Source: Lachnospiraceae bacterium (GTDB lineage Bacteria > Bacillota > Clostridia > Lachnospirales > Lachnospiraceae). Taken from it: 11,323 bases of DNA. The stretch covers positions 1 to 11,323 of the forward strand of contig JAFTXF010000166.1 of assembly GCA_017461685.1 (NCBI GenBank). The letters run 5' to 3'. A program made the position numbers and the translations under genes. Below, in pieces: positions 1 through 7,042 of the stretch. How positions within the stretch are numbered: position 1 is the first letter of the stretch; every line of letters starts with the position of its first letter. The notes below the pieces were generated by a model that saw only the letters and a program-made list of their open reading frames with translations, ran no database searches and was not told the DNA's origin.

Positions 1-1165
1 AGATACAAAGGTAACGAAAGATGAAAATATGCCTGTGTATGATAAGGCAAAGCTGTCAGAAGAGCAGGCCAATCTATTAAAGCAGCTTGCAGCCAAAGAG
101 CAAGAACCTGCAAAGCCTGCCGTGAAGCCTTTCGTGATAGACTTTGGAGTCTCAGAGAATCAGACAGTTGCGGAGCCAACACTGAAAGAAACATATCAGG
201 CAAAATCATCTGTGCCGGAAACACAGAAAACAGGGGTGGAAGAAATGCACCAGCCGCAAGCATATGCAGCGGAAGTACAGAAATCACCTCTGGCAGAAAG
301 GTATTCTGTGAAAACTCCGGTAGCTGAGAAGACTGCTAATTATATAAAACCGATGGCACAAATACCTTTGCAAACAGAGCAATTAGAGCCGCTTGTACCT
401 GATTACACAGAAAGCAGTCAGATGAAACCAATTGCTGCCAATATAAATACCGTAAGCAGTCAGACGAAACCAATGGCCGCCGATATAAATACCGTAATCG
501 GCAATTTGGATCCACTGTCGCATGTCCAGATTACCGATGTCAAGCAGGAGACCCTGTTTGAGGAACAGTTCTTGTCCGAGAAGGCCAAGGAATCCTATGA
601 AATTCTGGGTCAGGTGTTCGGCACCTACTGGATTGTGGCTTACAGTGACCGTATGTACATGATTGACCAGCATGCAGCTCATGAAAAGGTGAAGTACGAG
701 CGGCTGGTGGCAGCAGTCAGGGCCAAGGACATCGTAGTGCAGAATATTATGCCGCCGGTGGTTTTACAGACCAGTGCCAAAGAGGAGCAGGTGGTGTTAG
801 AGCATATGGACGCCTTTTTGCAGTTGGGATTTGAGATAGAAGAATTTGGTGACCATACTTTTTGTTTGAGAGCAGTGCCGGTAGATTTATTTGGCTGCAG
901 TTATCAGGAGCTTTTCCGGGAGGTCCTGGATGAACTTATGGAGGGGCCTGTAACGGGTACGCCTGAGGTAGTACTGAATAAACTGGCAAGCATGGCCTGT
1001 AAGGCCGCTGTAAAGGGCAATACGAGACTGAACCGGGAGGAAGCGGTGAAGCTGATTGACGAGCTTTTAACGCTGGAGAATCCGTATCATTGCCCTCACG
1101 GCAGACCTACTATTATTTCCATGACCAAGCAGGAAATGGAAAAGAAATTTAAACGTATTGTATAG
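1..1165 (+). CDS. mutL: DNA mismatch repair endonuclease MutL, C-terminal part (5' end outside window)
   Basis: MutL couples MutS mismatch recognition to strand incision. The reading frame is open from base 2, so the ATG at 29 is an internal methionine and the N-terminal GHKL ATPase domain lies upstream of the window. Codons from about 2 to 540 encode a low-complexity Lys/Pro/Glu/Gln-rich linker, typical of the flexible tether between the ATPase and dimerisation domains. The rest is the C-terminal dimerisation/endonuclease domain. The metal-binding nuclease motif DQHAAHEKVKYE (DQHA-x2-E-x4-E) is at 665-700. The companion motifs ACKAAVK (from 995) and CPHGRP (1091-1108) and the terminal FKRIV are also present. 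This pattern marks a nicking-type MutL, as in bacteria without MutH. The stop is 6 nt before miaA, so the two are probably co-transcribed. The linker contains a tandem duplication, listed separately. Confidence 0.95.
   Translation, partial: DTKVTKDENMPVYDKAKLSEEQANLLKQLAAKEQEPAKPAVKPFVIDFGVSENQTVAEPTLKETYQAKSSVPETQKTGVEEMHQPQAYAAEVQKSPLAERYSVKTPVAEKTANYIKPMAQIPLQTEQLEPLVPDYTESSQMKPIAANINTVSSQTKPMAADINTVIGNLDPLSHVQITDVKQETLFEEQFLSEKAKESYEILGQVFGTYWIVAYSDRMYMIDQHAAHEKVKYERLVAAVRAKDIVVQNIMPPVVLQTSAKEEQVVLEHMDAFLQLGFEIEEFGDHTFCLRAVPVDLFGCSYQELFREVLDELMEGPVTGTPEVVLNKLASMACKAAVKGNTRLNREEAVKLIDELLTLENPYHCPHGRPTIISMTKQEMEKKFKRIV
413..496 (+). repeat. 42-bp tandem duplication in the MutL linker
   Basis: Two adjacent 42-nt units, 413-454 and 455-496, differ at only 4 positions. 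They encode SSQMKPIAANINTV and SSQTKPMAADINTV. The unit is a whole number of codons, so the frame is kept. A more distant relative of the KPMA core occurs upstream in the same linker (NYIKPMAQI), suggesting older rounds of expansion. The repeat lies between the ATPase and endonuclease domains, where length changes are usually tolerated. Confidence 0.9.
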
Positions 1166-1171
1166 GAAATT

Positions 1172-2125
1172 ATGAAGAAAAGAAAATTAATTGTTTTAAC
1201 AGGACCTACGGCCGCGGGAAAGACTAAACTGTCCATTGCCCTTGCCAAGGCTTTAAACGGTGCCGTAATTTCCGCCGATTCCATGCAGGTGTATAAGTAC
1301 ATGGATATTGGCTCTGCCAAGATTAAACCGGAGGAAATGTGCGGGGTGAAGCATTATCTGGTGGATTGCCTGGAGCCTCATGATCCGGAAGGGTTCAATG
1401 TGACCAGATTTCAGCATATGGCAAAAGAGGCTATGAAAGAAATCTATGCAGAAGGTAAGGTGCCGATCCTGGTAGGCGGCACCGGCTTTTATATTCAGTC
1501 CGTGGTCTATGATATTGATTTTACGGAAAATGATGCTGATACCGCATACCGTACCCATTTGGAAGCGCTTGCAGAGCAAAAGGGTGCTGAATATTTACAT
1601 CAGATGCTGCAAAAGGTGGATCAAAAGGCAGCCGAGGAAATTCACGCCAATAATGTAAAGCGCGTCATCCGTGCTTTGGAGTTTTTTGAAAAGACAGGAC
1701 AGCCGATTTCTGCCCATAACGAGGCAGAAAGACAGAAAGAAAGCCCGTATGATTTTTATTATTTTGTCTTAAATGACGACAGGGCAAAGCTTTATGAGCG
1801 TATCGACCTGCGGGTAGATTTGATGCTGAAGGAAGGGCTTATTGATGAGGTGCAGAAGCTTTTGGACATGGGTTGCACCAGAAATATGGTATCTATGCAG
1901 GGCTTGGGCTACAAGGAGATTATTGATTATTTACAGGGAGAAATCACTTTGGAAGAGGCGGTTTACATGATTAAGAGAGATACCAGACATTTCGCTAAAA
2001 GGCAGCTGACATGGTTTCGCAGGGAGCGTGACGTACGCTGGGTAGATAGGTCTGAGTTTGCCTCTGAGGATGAAATTTTACAATATATGTTAGCACAAAT
2101 TAAAAATGAAGGACACATGCAATGA
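1172..2125 (+). CDS. miaA: tRNA dimethylallyltransferase MiaA
   Basis: MiaA transfers the dimethylallyl group of DMAPP to N6 of A37 in tRNAs that read codons starting with U, giving i6A. The P-loop GPTAAGKT is at residues 11-18. The characteristic DSMQVYKYMDIG follows at 36-47, containing the conserved Asp and the tRNA/DMAPP pocket. Other family motifs are GGTGFY at about residue 102, NNVKRVIRALE, SMQGLGYKE and the C-terminal RDTRHFAKRQLTWFRR. The length of 317 residues is normal for the family. The ATG at 1172 lies just after mutL, with a weak AGGAA ribosome binding site at 1164-1168 that overlaps the mutL stop. Its own stop overlaps the next start (ATGA, 2122-2125). The order mutL-miaA is common in Firmicutes. 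Confidence 0.97.
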   Translation: MKKRKLIVLTGPTAAGKTKLSIALAKALNGAVISADSMQVYKYMDIGSAKIKPEEMCGVKHYLVDCLEPHDPEGFNVTRFQHMAKEAMKEIYAEGKVPILVGGTGFYIQSVVYDIDFTENDADTAYRTHLEALAEQKGAEYLHQMLQKVDQKAAEEIHANNVKRVIRALEFFEKTGQPISAHNEAERQKESPYDFYYFVLNDDRAKLYERIDLRVDLMLKEGLIDEVQKLLDMGCTRNMVSMQGLGYKEIIDYLQGEITLEEAVYMIKRDTRHFAKRQLTWFRRERDVRWVDRSEFASEDEILQYMLAQIKNEGHMQ

Positions 2126-3429
2126 TAACACAGGAACTAAAGACTTTATATCAGAAAATGGGTATTTCAGAGGAAGTACTCGGTTATGGAGAAGAAATTT
2201 TAGAAGGATTAAAGGAGCGCTATGCACAGATAGATGCAGTGGCGGAGTACAATCAGGCCAAGGTAGTGCATGCCATGCAGGAATGCAAGGTCAGTGAGGC
2301 CTGTTTGTTAGGTACCACGGGCTATGGCTACAATGACCTGGGACGCGATACCTTAGAGGAAGTATATGCACATATTTTCCACACAGAGGATGCGCTGGTT
2401 CGCCCCCAGATTACCTGCGGTACCCATGCGCTGGCACTGGCACTGATGAGTAATCTGCGCCCGGGAGATGAACTGTTAAGCCCGGTGGGAAAGCCCTATG
2501 ATACGCTGGAGGAGGTAATCGGTATCCGTCCTTCCAAGGGCTCTTTGGCAGAATACGGCGTGACCTATGCCCAGGTGGATTTACTTGCGGACGGCGGTTT
2601 TGACTGGGAAGGCATCAGAAAGGCGATAAATGAGCGGACTAAGCTGGTAACTATCCAGCGCTCTAAAGGCTATCAGACCAGACCTACGTTGTCTGTGTCC
2701 AGAATCGGTGAGTTGATTGCTTTTATCAAGAATATCAAACCGGATGTAATCTGTATGGTGGACAATTGCTACGGTGAATTTGTAGAAACCATAGAACCTA
2801 CGGATGTAGGAGCTGACATGGCGGTTGGCTCTCTCATTAAAAATCCGGGCGGCGGCCTGGCTCCGATCGGCGGCTATATCGTAGGCAAAAAGGAATGCGT
2901 AGAAAATGCTGCATATCGTTTAACCAGCCCGGGTCTCGGTAAAGAGGTAGGTGCTTCACTGGGAGTACTGAGTAAATTTTATCAGGGGCTTTTCCTGGCG
3001 CCTACTGTGACTGCAGGGGCATTAAAGGGAGCTATTTTTGCGGCAAATCTGTACGAACGAATGGGTTTCGCAGTAGTGCCAAACAGCACGGAAACGAGAC
3101 ACGATATCATTCAGGCTGTGACCTTCGGTACGCCGGAAGGCGTGATTGCCTTTTGTCAGGGCATTCAGGCAGGGGCTCCGGTAGACAGCTATGTAACGCC
3201 GGAACCGTGGGATATGCCGGGCTATGATGCCCAGGTTATCATGGCAGCAGGTGCCTTCGTGTCAGGCTCCAGTATTGAGTTAAGCGCAGACGGACCGATT
3301 AAGCCGCCGTATGCGGTGTATTTCCAGGGAGGACTTACCTGGCAGCATGCCAAATTCGGTATCTTAAAAACAGTACAGGCCTGCATAGATGCCGGTATTG
3401 TGGACCGTAATTTTAAGCGGGTCGTGTAA
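2122..3429 (+). CDS. Methionine gamma-lyase-family PLP enzyme (YnbB / aluminum resistance protein family)
   Basis: This is a fold-type I pyridoxal-phosphate enzyme of the family usually annotated 'methionine gamma-lyase family' or 'aluminum resistance protein', represented by Bacillus subtilis YnbB. The GTHALALAL segment should contact the cofactor phosphate. SPVGKPYDTLEEVIG, IQRSKGY and VDNCYGEFVE follow, the last holding the Asp expected to contact the pyridine nitrogen. SLIKNPGGGLAPIGGYI holds the likely Schiff-base lysine, K240 (codon 2839-2841). At 435 residues it is full length. The start overlaps the miaA stop by ATGA and has a GAAGGA ribosome binding site at 2108-2113, so translational coupling is likely. 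The family assignment is firm. The substrate is not: neither lyase activity nor metal resistance can be read from the sequence. The gene also sits close downstream of miaA in B. subtilis. Confidence 0.9.
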   Translation: MITQELKTLYQKMGISEEVLGYGEEILEGLKERYAQIDAVAEYNQAKVVHAMQECKVSEACLLGTTGYGYNDLGRDTLEEVYAHIFHTEDALVRPQITCGTHALALALMSNLRPGDELLSPVGKPYDTLEEVIGIRPSKGSLAEYGVTYAQVDLLADGGFDWEGIRKAINERTKLVTIQRSKGYQTRPTLSVSRIGELIAFIKNIKPDVICMVDNCYGEFVETIEPTDVGADMAVGSLIKNPGGGLAPIGGYIVGKKECVENAAYRLTSPGLGKEVGASLGVLSKFYQGLFLAPTVTAGALKGAIFAANLYERMGFAVVPNSTETRHDIIQAVTFGTPEGVIAFCQGIQAGAPVDSYVTPEPWDMPGYDAQVIMAAGAFVSGSSIELSADGPIKPPYAVYFQGGLTWQHAKFGILKTVQACIDAGIVDRNFKRVV

Positions 3430-3475
3430 AATTAAGAAAATTTTAATCGATACTTTTTCGGCATTTTTTCTTTTC

Positions 3476-3515
3476 TTAGTGTACACTTGGGAATATTTAT
3501 GATAAGATAAGAATA
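3476..3515 (+). promoter_or_regulatory. Possible sigma-A promoter for the DUF4321-radC-mre operon
   Basis: The first sizeable gap in the window falls here, between the ynbB-like gene and the shape operon. TATGAT at 3498-3503 is a good -10 match. The corresponding -35 (TTAGTG, 3476-3481, 16-nt spacing) is poor. An alternative uses TTGGGA at 3487-3492 with TAAGAA at 3508-3513, spaced 15 nt. I see no GC-rich hairpin plus T-run terminator for the upstream gene, only T-rich stretches around 3452-3475, so read-through is possible. Confidence 0.35.
3478..3487. promoter_or_regulatory. Perfect 10-bp palindrome, possible operator
   Basis: AGTGTACACT is its own reverse complement. It lies between the candidate -35 and -10 elements of the putative promoter, where a dimeric repressor would block RNA polymerase. 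The symmetry does not extend into the flanking bases. I cannot assign it to a known regulator. Confidence 0.3.
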
Positions 3516-3579
3516 TGCATTGGCCCTTGCGGTTTATTTGCTTAAGAAAGTTACGAAACGAGAAGTATGAAGCGTTTGA

Positions 3580-3610
3580 GACGGAGAATGCCGTCCGAAA
3601 CGGTACGGAG
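3580..3610 (+). promoter_or_regulatory. Leader with alternative hairpins over a Shine-Dalgarno site
   Basis: GACGG at 3580-3584 pairs perfectly with CCGTC at 3591-3595 across a 6-nt loop. The same CCGT (3591-3594) can instead pair with ACGG at 3600-3603, or with ACGG at 3605-3608, which overlaps the GGAG ribosome binding site at 3607-3610. ACGGAG itself occurs twice, at 3581-3586 and 3605-3610. These pairings exclude one another, so the leader could switch exposure of the upstream start at 3616. The stems are only 4-5 bp, so this is a weak structural prediction. Confidence 0.25.
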
Positions 3611-3633
3611 TTAACATGAAAAGAGGAACGATC

Positions 3634-3870
3634 ATGAAGAAAAACAGCTGGGCCTGCTTTTTACTCATGCTTGCAGGAATTGTAATCGGTGGATTTATCG
3701 GTGATTTATTTCCGGTAGCATGGTTAAACTATGGACAGACCTTTGGATTTACCAATCCGATTGTGTTGGATTTAGGGATTTTGGTGCTGACCTTTTCCTT
3801 AACCATTAAGATTACAGTAGCAAGTATTTTAGGTGTGATTGTAGCACTGGTTATTTACCATTTTTTATAG
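3634..3870 (+). CDS. Small two-segment membrane protein, DUF4321-like
   Basis: This 78-residue hydrophobic protein resembles the clostridial DUF4321 family, whose function is unknown. Residues 6-24 form the first membrane segment (CFLLMLAGIVIGGFIG). A short loop WLNYGQTFGF follows, then a long hydrophobic C-terminal region from about residue 43 (LDLGILVLTFSLTIK, then VASILGVIVALVIY), probably one or two further segments. The start was set at 3634 because AGAGGA at 3622-3627 is well placed and the family usually begins Met-basic-Asn-x-Trp. An in-frame ATG at 3616 with GGAG at 3607-3610 would add six residues. It is the first gene of the shape operon, 39 nt before radC. Its position suggests, but does not prove, an envelope role. 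Confidence 0.8.
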   Translation: MKKNSWACFLLMLAGIVIGGFIGDLFPVAWLNYGQTFGFTNPIVLDLGILVLTFSLTIKITVASILGVIVALVIYHFL

Positions 3871-3909
3871 GCCATACATCCTGAAGCCTGGAGAGCGGAC
3901 AGGAGATTT

Positions 3910-4593
3910 ATGGGACCATACCAAAATAAGGAGGCAATGCCTTACGAGCGGTTTTTAAAGTATGGAGCAGAGAGCCTGACGGATGCAGAGCTTTTAGCCA
4001 TTATTTTAAGAACCGGTACCAAAAACAAAAATGCGCTGGAGTTAGCGGGCGATATTTTACATCTTCAGGAGAATATGCAGGGGAAGCTTATCGGGCTTCA
4101 TCAGCTTTCTTTAGAGGAACTGATGCGGCTTCCCGGAATCGGAGAGGTAAAAGCAGTCAAGATAAAAGCCATTGGTGAGTTAGCCAAGCGTATGTCCAGA
4201 CAGTCGCTCAGAAATATTCGCAAGTTTGACAGCCCTGAAAAGCTTGCAGAGTACTACATGGAGAGCATGCGGCACTATACTACGGAATGTGTGTTGCTGA
4301 TTATGCTGGATAATAAAGGACACTTACTGGGGGAACGGCAGATCAGTCAGGGCACAGTAAATGCATCTTTAATTTCGCCCAGAGAGATTTTTATTCTGGC
4401 GCTGAAATTTGATGCCAGCGGGATTATTTTACTTCACAATCATCCCAGCGGAGATACCACACCGTCTAACCAGGACAGGGTAGTTACGAAGCAGATTTAT
4501 GAATGCGGCAAACTAATGAACATACCACTAATAGATCATATCATTATTGGTGATAATACATATTCAAGCTTTAAAGAGCTTGGATTACTATAG
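3910..4593 (+). CDS. radC: RadC-family JAB/MPN domain protein
   Basis: RadC proteins carry an N-terminal helix-hairpin-helix region and a C-terminal JAB/MPN (JAMM-type) metal-binding domain. The link to DNA repair is historical and the biochemical role is unsettled. PYERFLKYGAESLTDAELLAIILRTGT at the N-terminus, given here only by its position (residues 11-37), is typical of the family. The helix-hairpin-helix LMRLPGIGEVKAVKIKAIG is at 71-89. The metal motif HNHPSGDTTPSNQD runs from H176 through H178 to D189, complete. Length (227 residues) is normal. The chosen ATG has AGGAG at 3901-3905 with a short 4-nt spacer. A second ATG at 3937 has AAGGAGG only 2 nt upstream, too close, and would remove conserved residues' lead-in. 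radC next to mreB is a common Firmicute arrangement, as in B. subtilis. Confidence 0.95.
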   Translation: MGPYQNKEAMPYERFLKYGAESLTDAELLAIILRTGTKNKNALELAGDILHLQENMQGKLIGLHQLSLEELMRLPGIGEVKAVKIKAIGELAKRMSRQSLRNIRKFDSPEKLAEYYMESMRHYTTECVLLIMLDNKGHLLGERQISQGTVNASLISPREIFILALKFDASGIILLHNHPSGDTTPSNQDRVVTKQIYECGKLMNIPLIDHIIIGDNTYSSFKELGLL

Positions 4594-4611
4594 AAAGGCA
4601 GGAACAGTACT

Positions 4612-5610
4612 TTGGGAAATAATGTATACGGTATCGATTTGGGTACCTGCAACATCAAAATTTACTCTAAAAATGACGACGGCATTATGATTGAAAAGAA
4701 CATGATTGCCATCGAGAATAAGAAAAATATTTTTGCTTACGGTGACAGTGCATATGAAATGTACGAAAAGGCACCTGCTAATATCCAGATTTCCTTCCCG
4801 CTTAATAACGGTGTAATTGCAGATATCAAGGATATGGAAGTATTGGTGAAATATTTCATTTCCGATATTACAAAGGGAAAAGTTGCTCCTGCAGATTACT
4901 ATGTCGCAGTGCCGACAGATGTTACCGAAGTAGAGAAGAGAGCATTTTATGATTTAATCAAGAATGCCAATGTAAAAGCCAAAAATATCTATGTGGTTGA
5001 AAAAGCAGTGGCAGACGGCCTGGGGCTTGGTATTGATGTAAAGACCTCTAACGGTGCTCTGATTGTAAATGTAGGTTTTGACACCACAGAGATTTCTATT
5101 TTATCCTTAGGCGGTATCGTGCTTAGCCGGCTGATTAAGACAGGCGGACGCAAGTTTGATGAGGCTATTAAGAGTACGGTCCGTAAGGAATTTAATTTAA
5201 TTATAGGCTCAAAATCTGCAGAGCAGATTAAGATGCAGCTAAAAGAATTAGAAGAAAAGGGCGAGGATGCAGTAGTATTCGGCCGTGATATTGTGACCGG
5301 TCTTCCGATGCAAAAGCAGATTCCGATTCAGCTGATTAATGAATGTCTGGTAGAGCATTTCTCGACGATTATTGACCAGGTAAAACTGATCCTGGAGAGA
5401 ACGCCACCGGAATTAGGCGCAGACATTTACCGCAACGGTGTTTATCTGACCGGCGGTGCAAGTCAGGTAGCGCACCTGGCAGAGGATCTATCCCGTGAAA
5501 CAGGACTTAAGGTTCAGCAGACGGATAATCCGGGTACCAGCGTGGCAGCAGGACTTGCCAAGGTTATCAAGGAAGATTATTACAAGACGGTTGCCCAAAG
5601 GAAAGAGTAA
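4612..5610 (+). CDS. mreB: MreB-type bacterial actin, divergent nucleotide pocket
   Basis: MreB forms membrane-attached filaments that orient side-wall synthesis. The protein starts at a TTG codon, supported by AGGA at 4600-4603 with 8-nt spacing. No nearby ATG keeps the N-terminal strand. The phosphate-1 loop GIDLGTCNIKIY is at residues 7-18. Phosphate-2 is VNVGFDTTEIS (from V152), where typical MreB has VDIGGGTTEIA, so the usual Asp is Asn153 and two loop glycines are replaced. The adenosine loop LTGGASQ (279-285) also differs from the usual LTGGGA. At 332 residues it is full length. Its place before mreC and mreD supports the MreB role, but it could be an MreB/Mbl-like paralogue with weakened ATPase activity. 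It is 18 nt after radC and ends directly before the mreC start. Confidence 0.88.
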   Translation: MGNNVYGIDLGTCNIKIYSKNDDGIMIEKNMIAIENKKNIFAYGDSAYEMYEKAPANIQISFPLNNGVIADIKDMEVLVKYFISDITKGKVAPADYYVAVPTDVTEVEKRAFYDLIKNANVKAKNIYVVEKAVADGLGLGIDVKTSNGALIVNVGFDTTEISILSLGGIVLSRLIKTGGRKFDEAIKSTVRKEFNLIIGSKSAEQIKMQLKELEEKGEDAVVFGRDIVTGLPMQKQIPIQLINECLVEHFSTIIDQVKLILERTPPELGADIYRNGVYLTGGASQVAHLAEDLSRETGLKVQQTDNPGTSVAAGLAKVIKEDYYKTVAQRKE

Positions 5611-6483
5611 ATGAGTCCATTAGTAAAGAAAAAAGGAGAGAAGTTTACCATTCCCAGTAAATACCTCCTTTTTGCATTGACTTTAATTTGTGTATTAATG
5701 ATTGCATTAAGCCTGTTTACCGGTTTTTTTGACGGTATTTTAAACAGCACCGCAGGCAATATGGTTATTCCTTTTCAAAGGGGTATTACTTATGTTGGCA
5801 GCTTTTTAAATGATAAGGCTGACAATCTGAAAGAGATAGAGACATTATTAGAAGAAAATACTGCTTTAAAGACCCAGGTGGATGAGCTGACCTTAGAAAT
5901 CAACAGACTGCAGCAGGACAAATATGAGCTTGCCCATCTGCAGGAGCTTTTTAAGCTGGATGCCCAGTATGAGAGCTATGAAAAGGTCGGCGCCAGAATT
6001 GTAGGCAGTGAAAGCGTTAACTGGTATCATTCCTTTTTAATCGATAAGGGCAGTAAGGACGGACTTAAGCAGGATATGAATGTCATTGCGGACGGCGGTC
6101 TGGTCGGCATTATCACGGAGGTGGGGCCTAATTGGTCCAGAGTTACCTCTATTATTTCAGATGAGATTAATCTGATGGGGCAGGTGCTTGCTACAGAGGA
6201 TAATCTGATTGTCAGCGGTAATCTGGTAACTGTAAAGACGGAAGGTACCATTGATTTTTCGCAGCTTTTGGATGCGGATGACCAGGTGGGGCCGGGCGAC
6301 AAGGTAGTGACCAGCTCTATCAGTGACAAGTATTTGCCGGGACTGGTAATCGGATACATTGACTCTATGCAGTCAGATACCAACAATATGACAAAATCAG
6401 GTACCCTGCTTCCGGTGGTTGACTTTAACCATTTGGACGAGGTACTGGTTATTTTAGATTTAAAAGAGAATTACGGAGAATAA
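5611..6483 (+). CDS. mreC: Rod shape-determining protein MreC
   Basis: MreC is a bitopic membrane protein that links MreB to the peptidoglycan synthases and activates PBP2. A basic cytoplasmic start is followed by a single membrane segment at about residues 18-40. A coiled coil then runs from about 71 to 117 (KEIETLLEENTALKTQVDEL and onwards), the usual dimerisation region. The rest is the extracytoplasmic beta-rich domain with family-like stretches such as SWYH-type VNWYHSFLIDKGSKDGL, VIADGGLVGII and WSRVTSIISD. At 290 residues it is normal. The ATG immediately follows the mreB stop, and the AAAGGAAAG ribosome binding site at 5597-5605 lies inside mreB. Confidence 0.96.
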   Translation: MSPLVKKKGEKFTIPSKYLLFALTLICVLMIALSLFTGFFDGILNSTAGNMVIPFQRGITYVGSFLNDKADNLKEIETLLEENTALKTQVDELTLEINRLQQDKYELAHLQELFKLDAQYESYEKVGARIVGSESVNWYHSFLIDKGSKDGLKQDMNVIADGGLVGIITEVGPNWSRVTSIISDEINLMGQVLATEDNLIVSGNLVTVKTEGTIDFSQLLDADDQVGPGDKVVTSSISDKYLPGLVIGYIDSMQSDTNNMTKSGTLLPVVDFNHLDEVLVILDLKENYGE

Positions 6484-6511
6484 ATACCATTGCACGAGGA
6501 AAGGAGGCTTC

Positions 6512-7042
6512 ATGAAAAGGGTAATTGGTCAGAGCGTATTAGTCATGCTTATTTTTATACTGCAAAACACTGTTTTTGCCGCATTATCCTTTAATGGAGT
6601 CAAACCTAATTTACTGCTGATAGTCACGGTTTTTTTCGGATTTGCAGTTAGTACCAATAATGGCATGCTGACAGGCTTTTTCTGCGGACTTTTATGTGAC
6701 ATTTTTTTTGGCTCGTATATAGGTGTTTATTCTTTTCTTTTTATGCTTTTAGGGGGATTTGGCGGTGTTATGGCCAGATTTTTTTATCAGGATGATATTG
6801 TGTTTCCGTATGTAACCGTAGCACTTTCTGACGGCTTATTTGGATTGGCCTGCTATGTTTTTATGTTTTTACTGCGTGGAAGATTTGACTTTGTTACGTA
6901 TGTAAGCCGCGTGATTTTGCCGGAGATTTTGTATACACTTATATTAAGTCTTCTGCTGATACCGCTTTTACATAAATTTAATCTGTTTTTTGTGAAGCTG
7001 GAATTAAAGGAGAAAGAATCTGATGTTTCGGGAAATACTTGA
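6512..7042 (+). CDS. mreD: Rod shape-determining protein MreD
   Basis: MreD is a polytopic membrane partner of MreC in the elongasome. The 176-residue product is strongly hydrophobic, with about five or six membrane segments. The conserved MreD features are visible: GVKPNLLLIVTVFFGF near the start, then GFFCGLLCDIFFGSYIGVYS with the Gly-rich turn, and a long C-terminal hydrophobic helix ending in a charged tail (KLELKEKESD). AAGGAGG at 6501-6507 gives a strong start, 28 nt after mreC. The last 20 bases overlap the PBP2 gene, so translation is probably coupled. Confidence 0.93.
   Translation: MKRVIGQSVLVMLIFILQNTVFAALSFNGVKPNLLLIVTVFFGFAVSTNNGMLTGFFCGLLCDIFFGSYIGVYSFLFMLLGGFGGVMARFFYQDDIVFPYVTVALSDGLFGLACYVFMFLLRGRFDFVTYVSRVILPEILYTLILSLLLIPLLHKFNLFFVKLELKEKESDVSGNT

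Noticed and set aside
383..682. Minus-strand open frame opposite the MutL linker and nuclease domain
   Set aside because: It lacks family motifs and lies fully opposite a well-supported gene. Its repeated residues only mirror the tandem repeat in mutL.
3430..3478. Possible Rho-independent terminator after the ynbB-like gene
   Set aside because: There are T-rich runs and AT-only pairings but no GC-rich stem ahead of a T-run, so I do not call a terminator.
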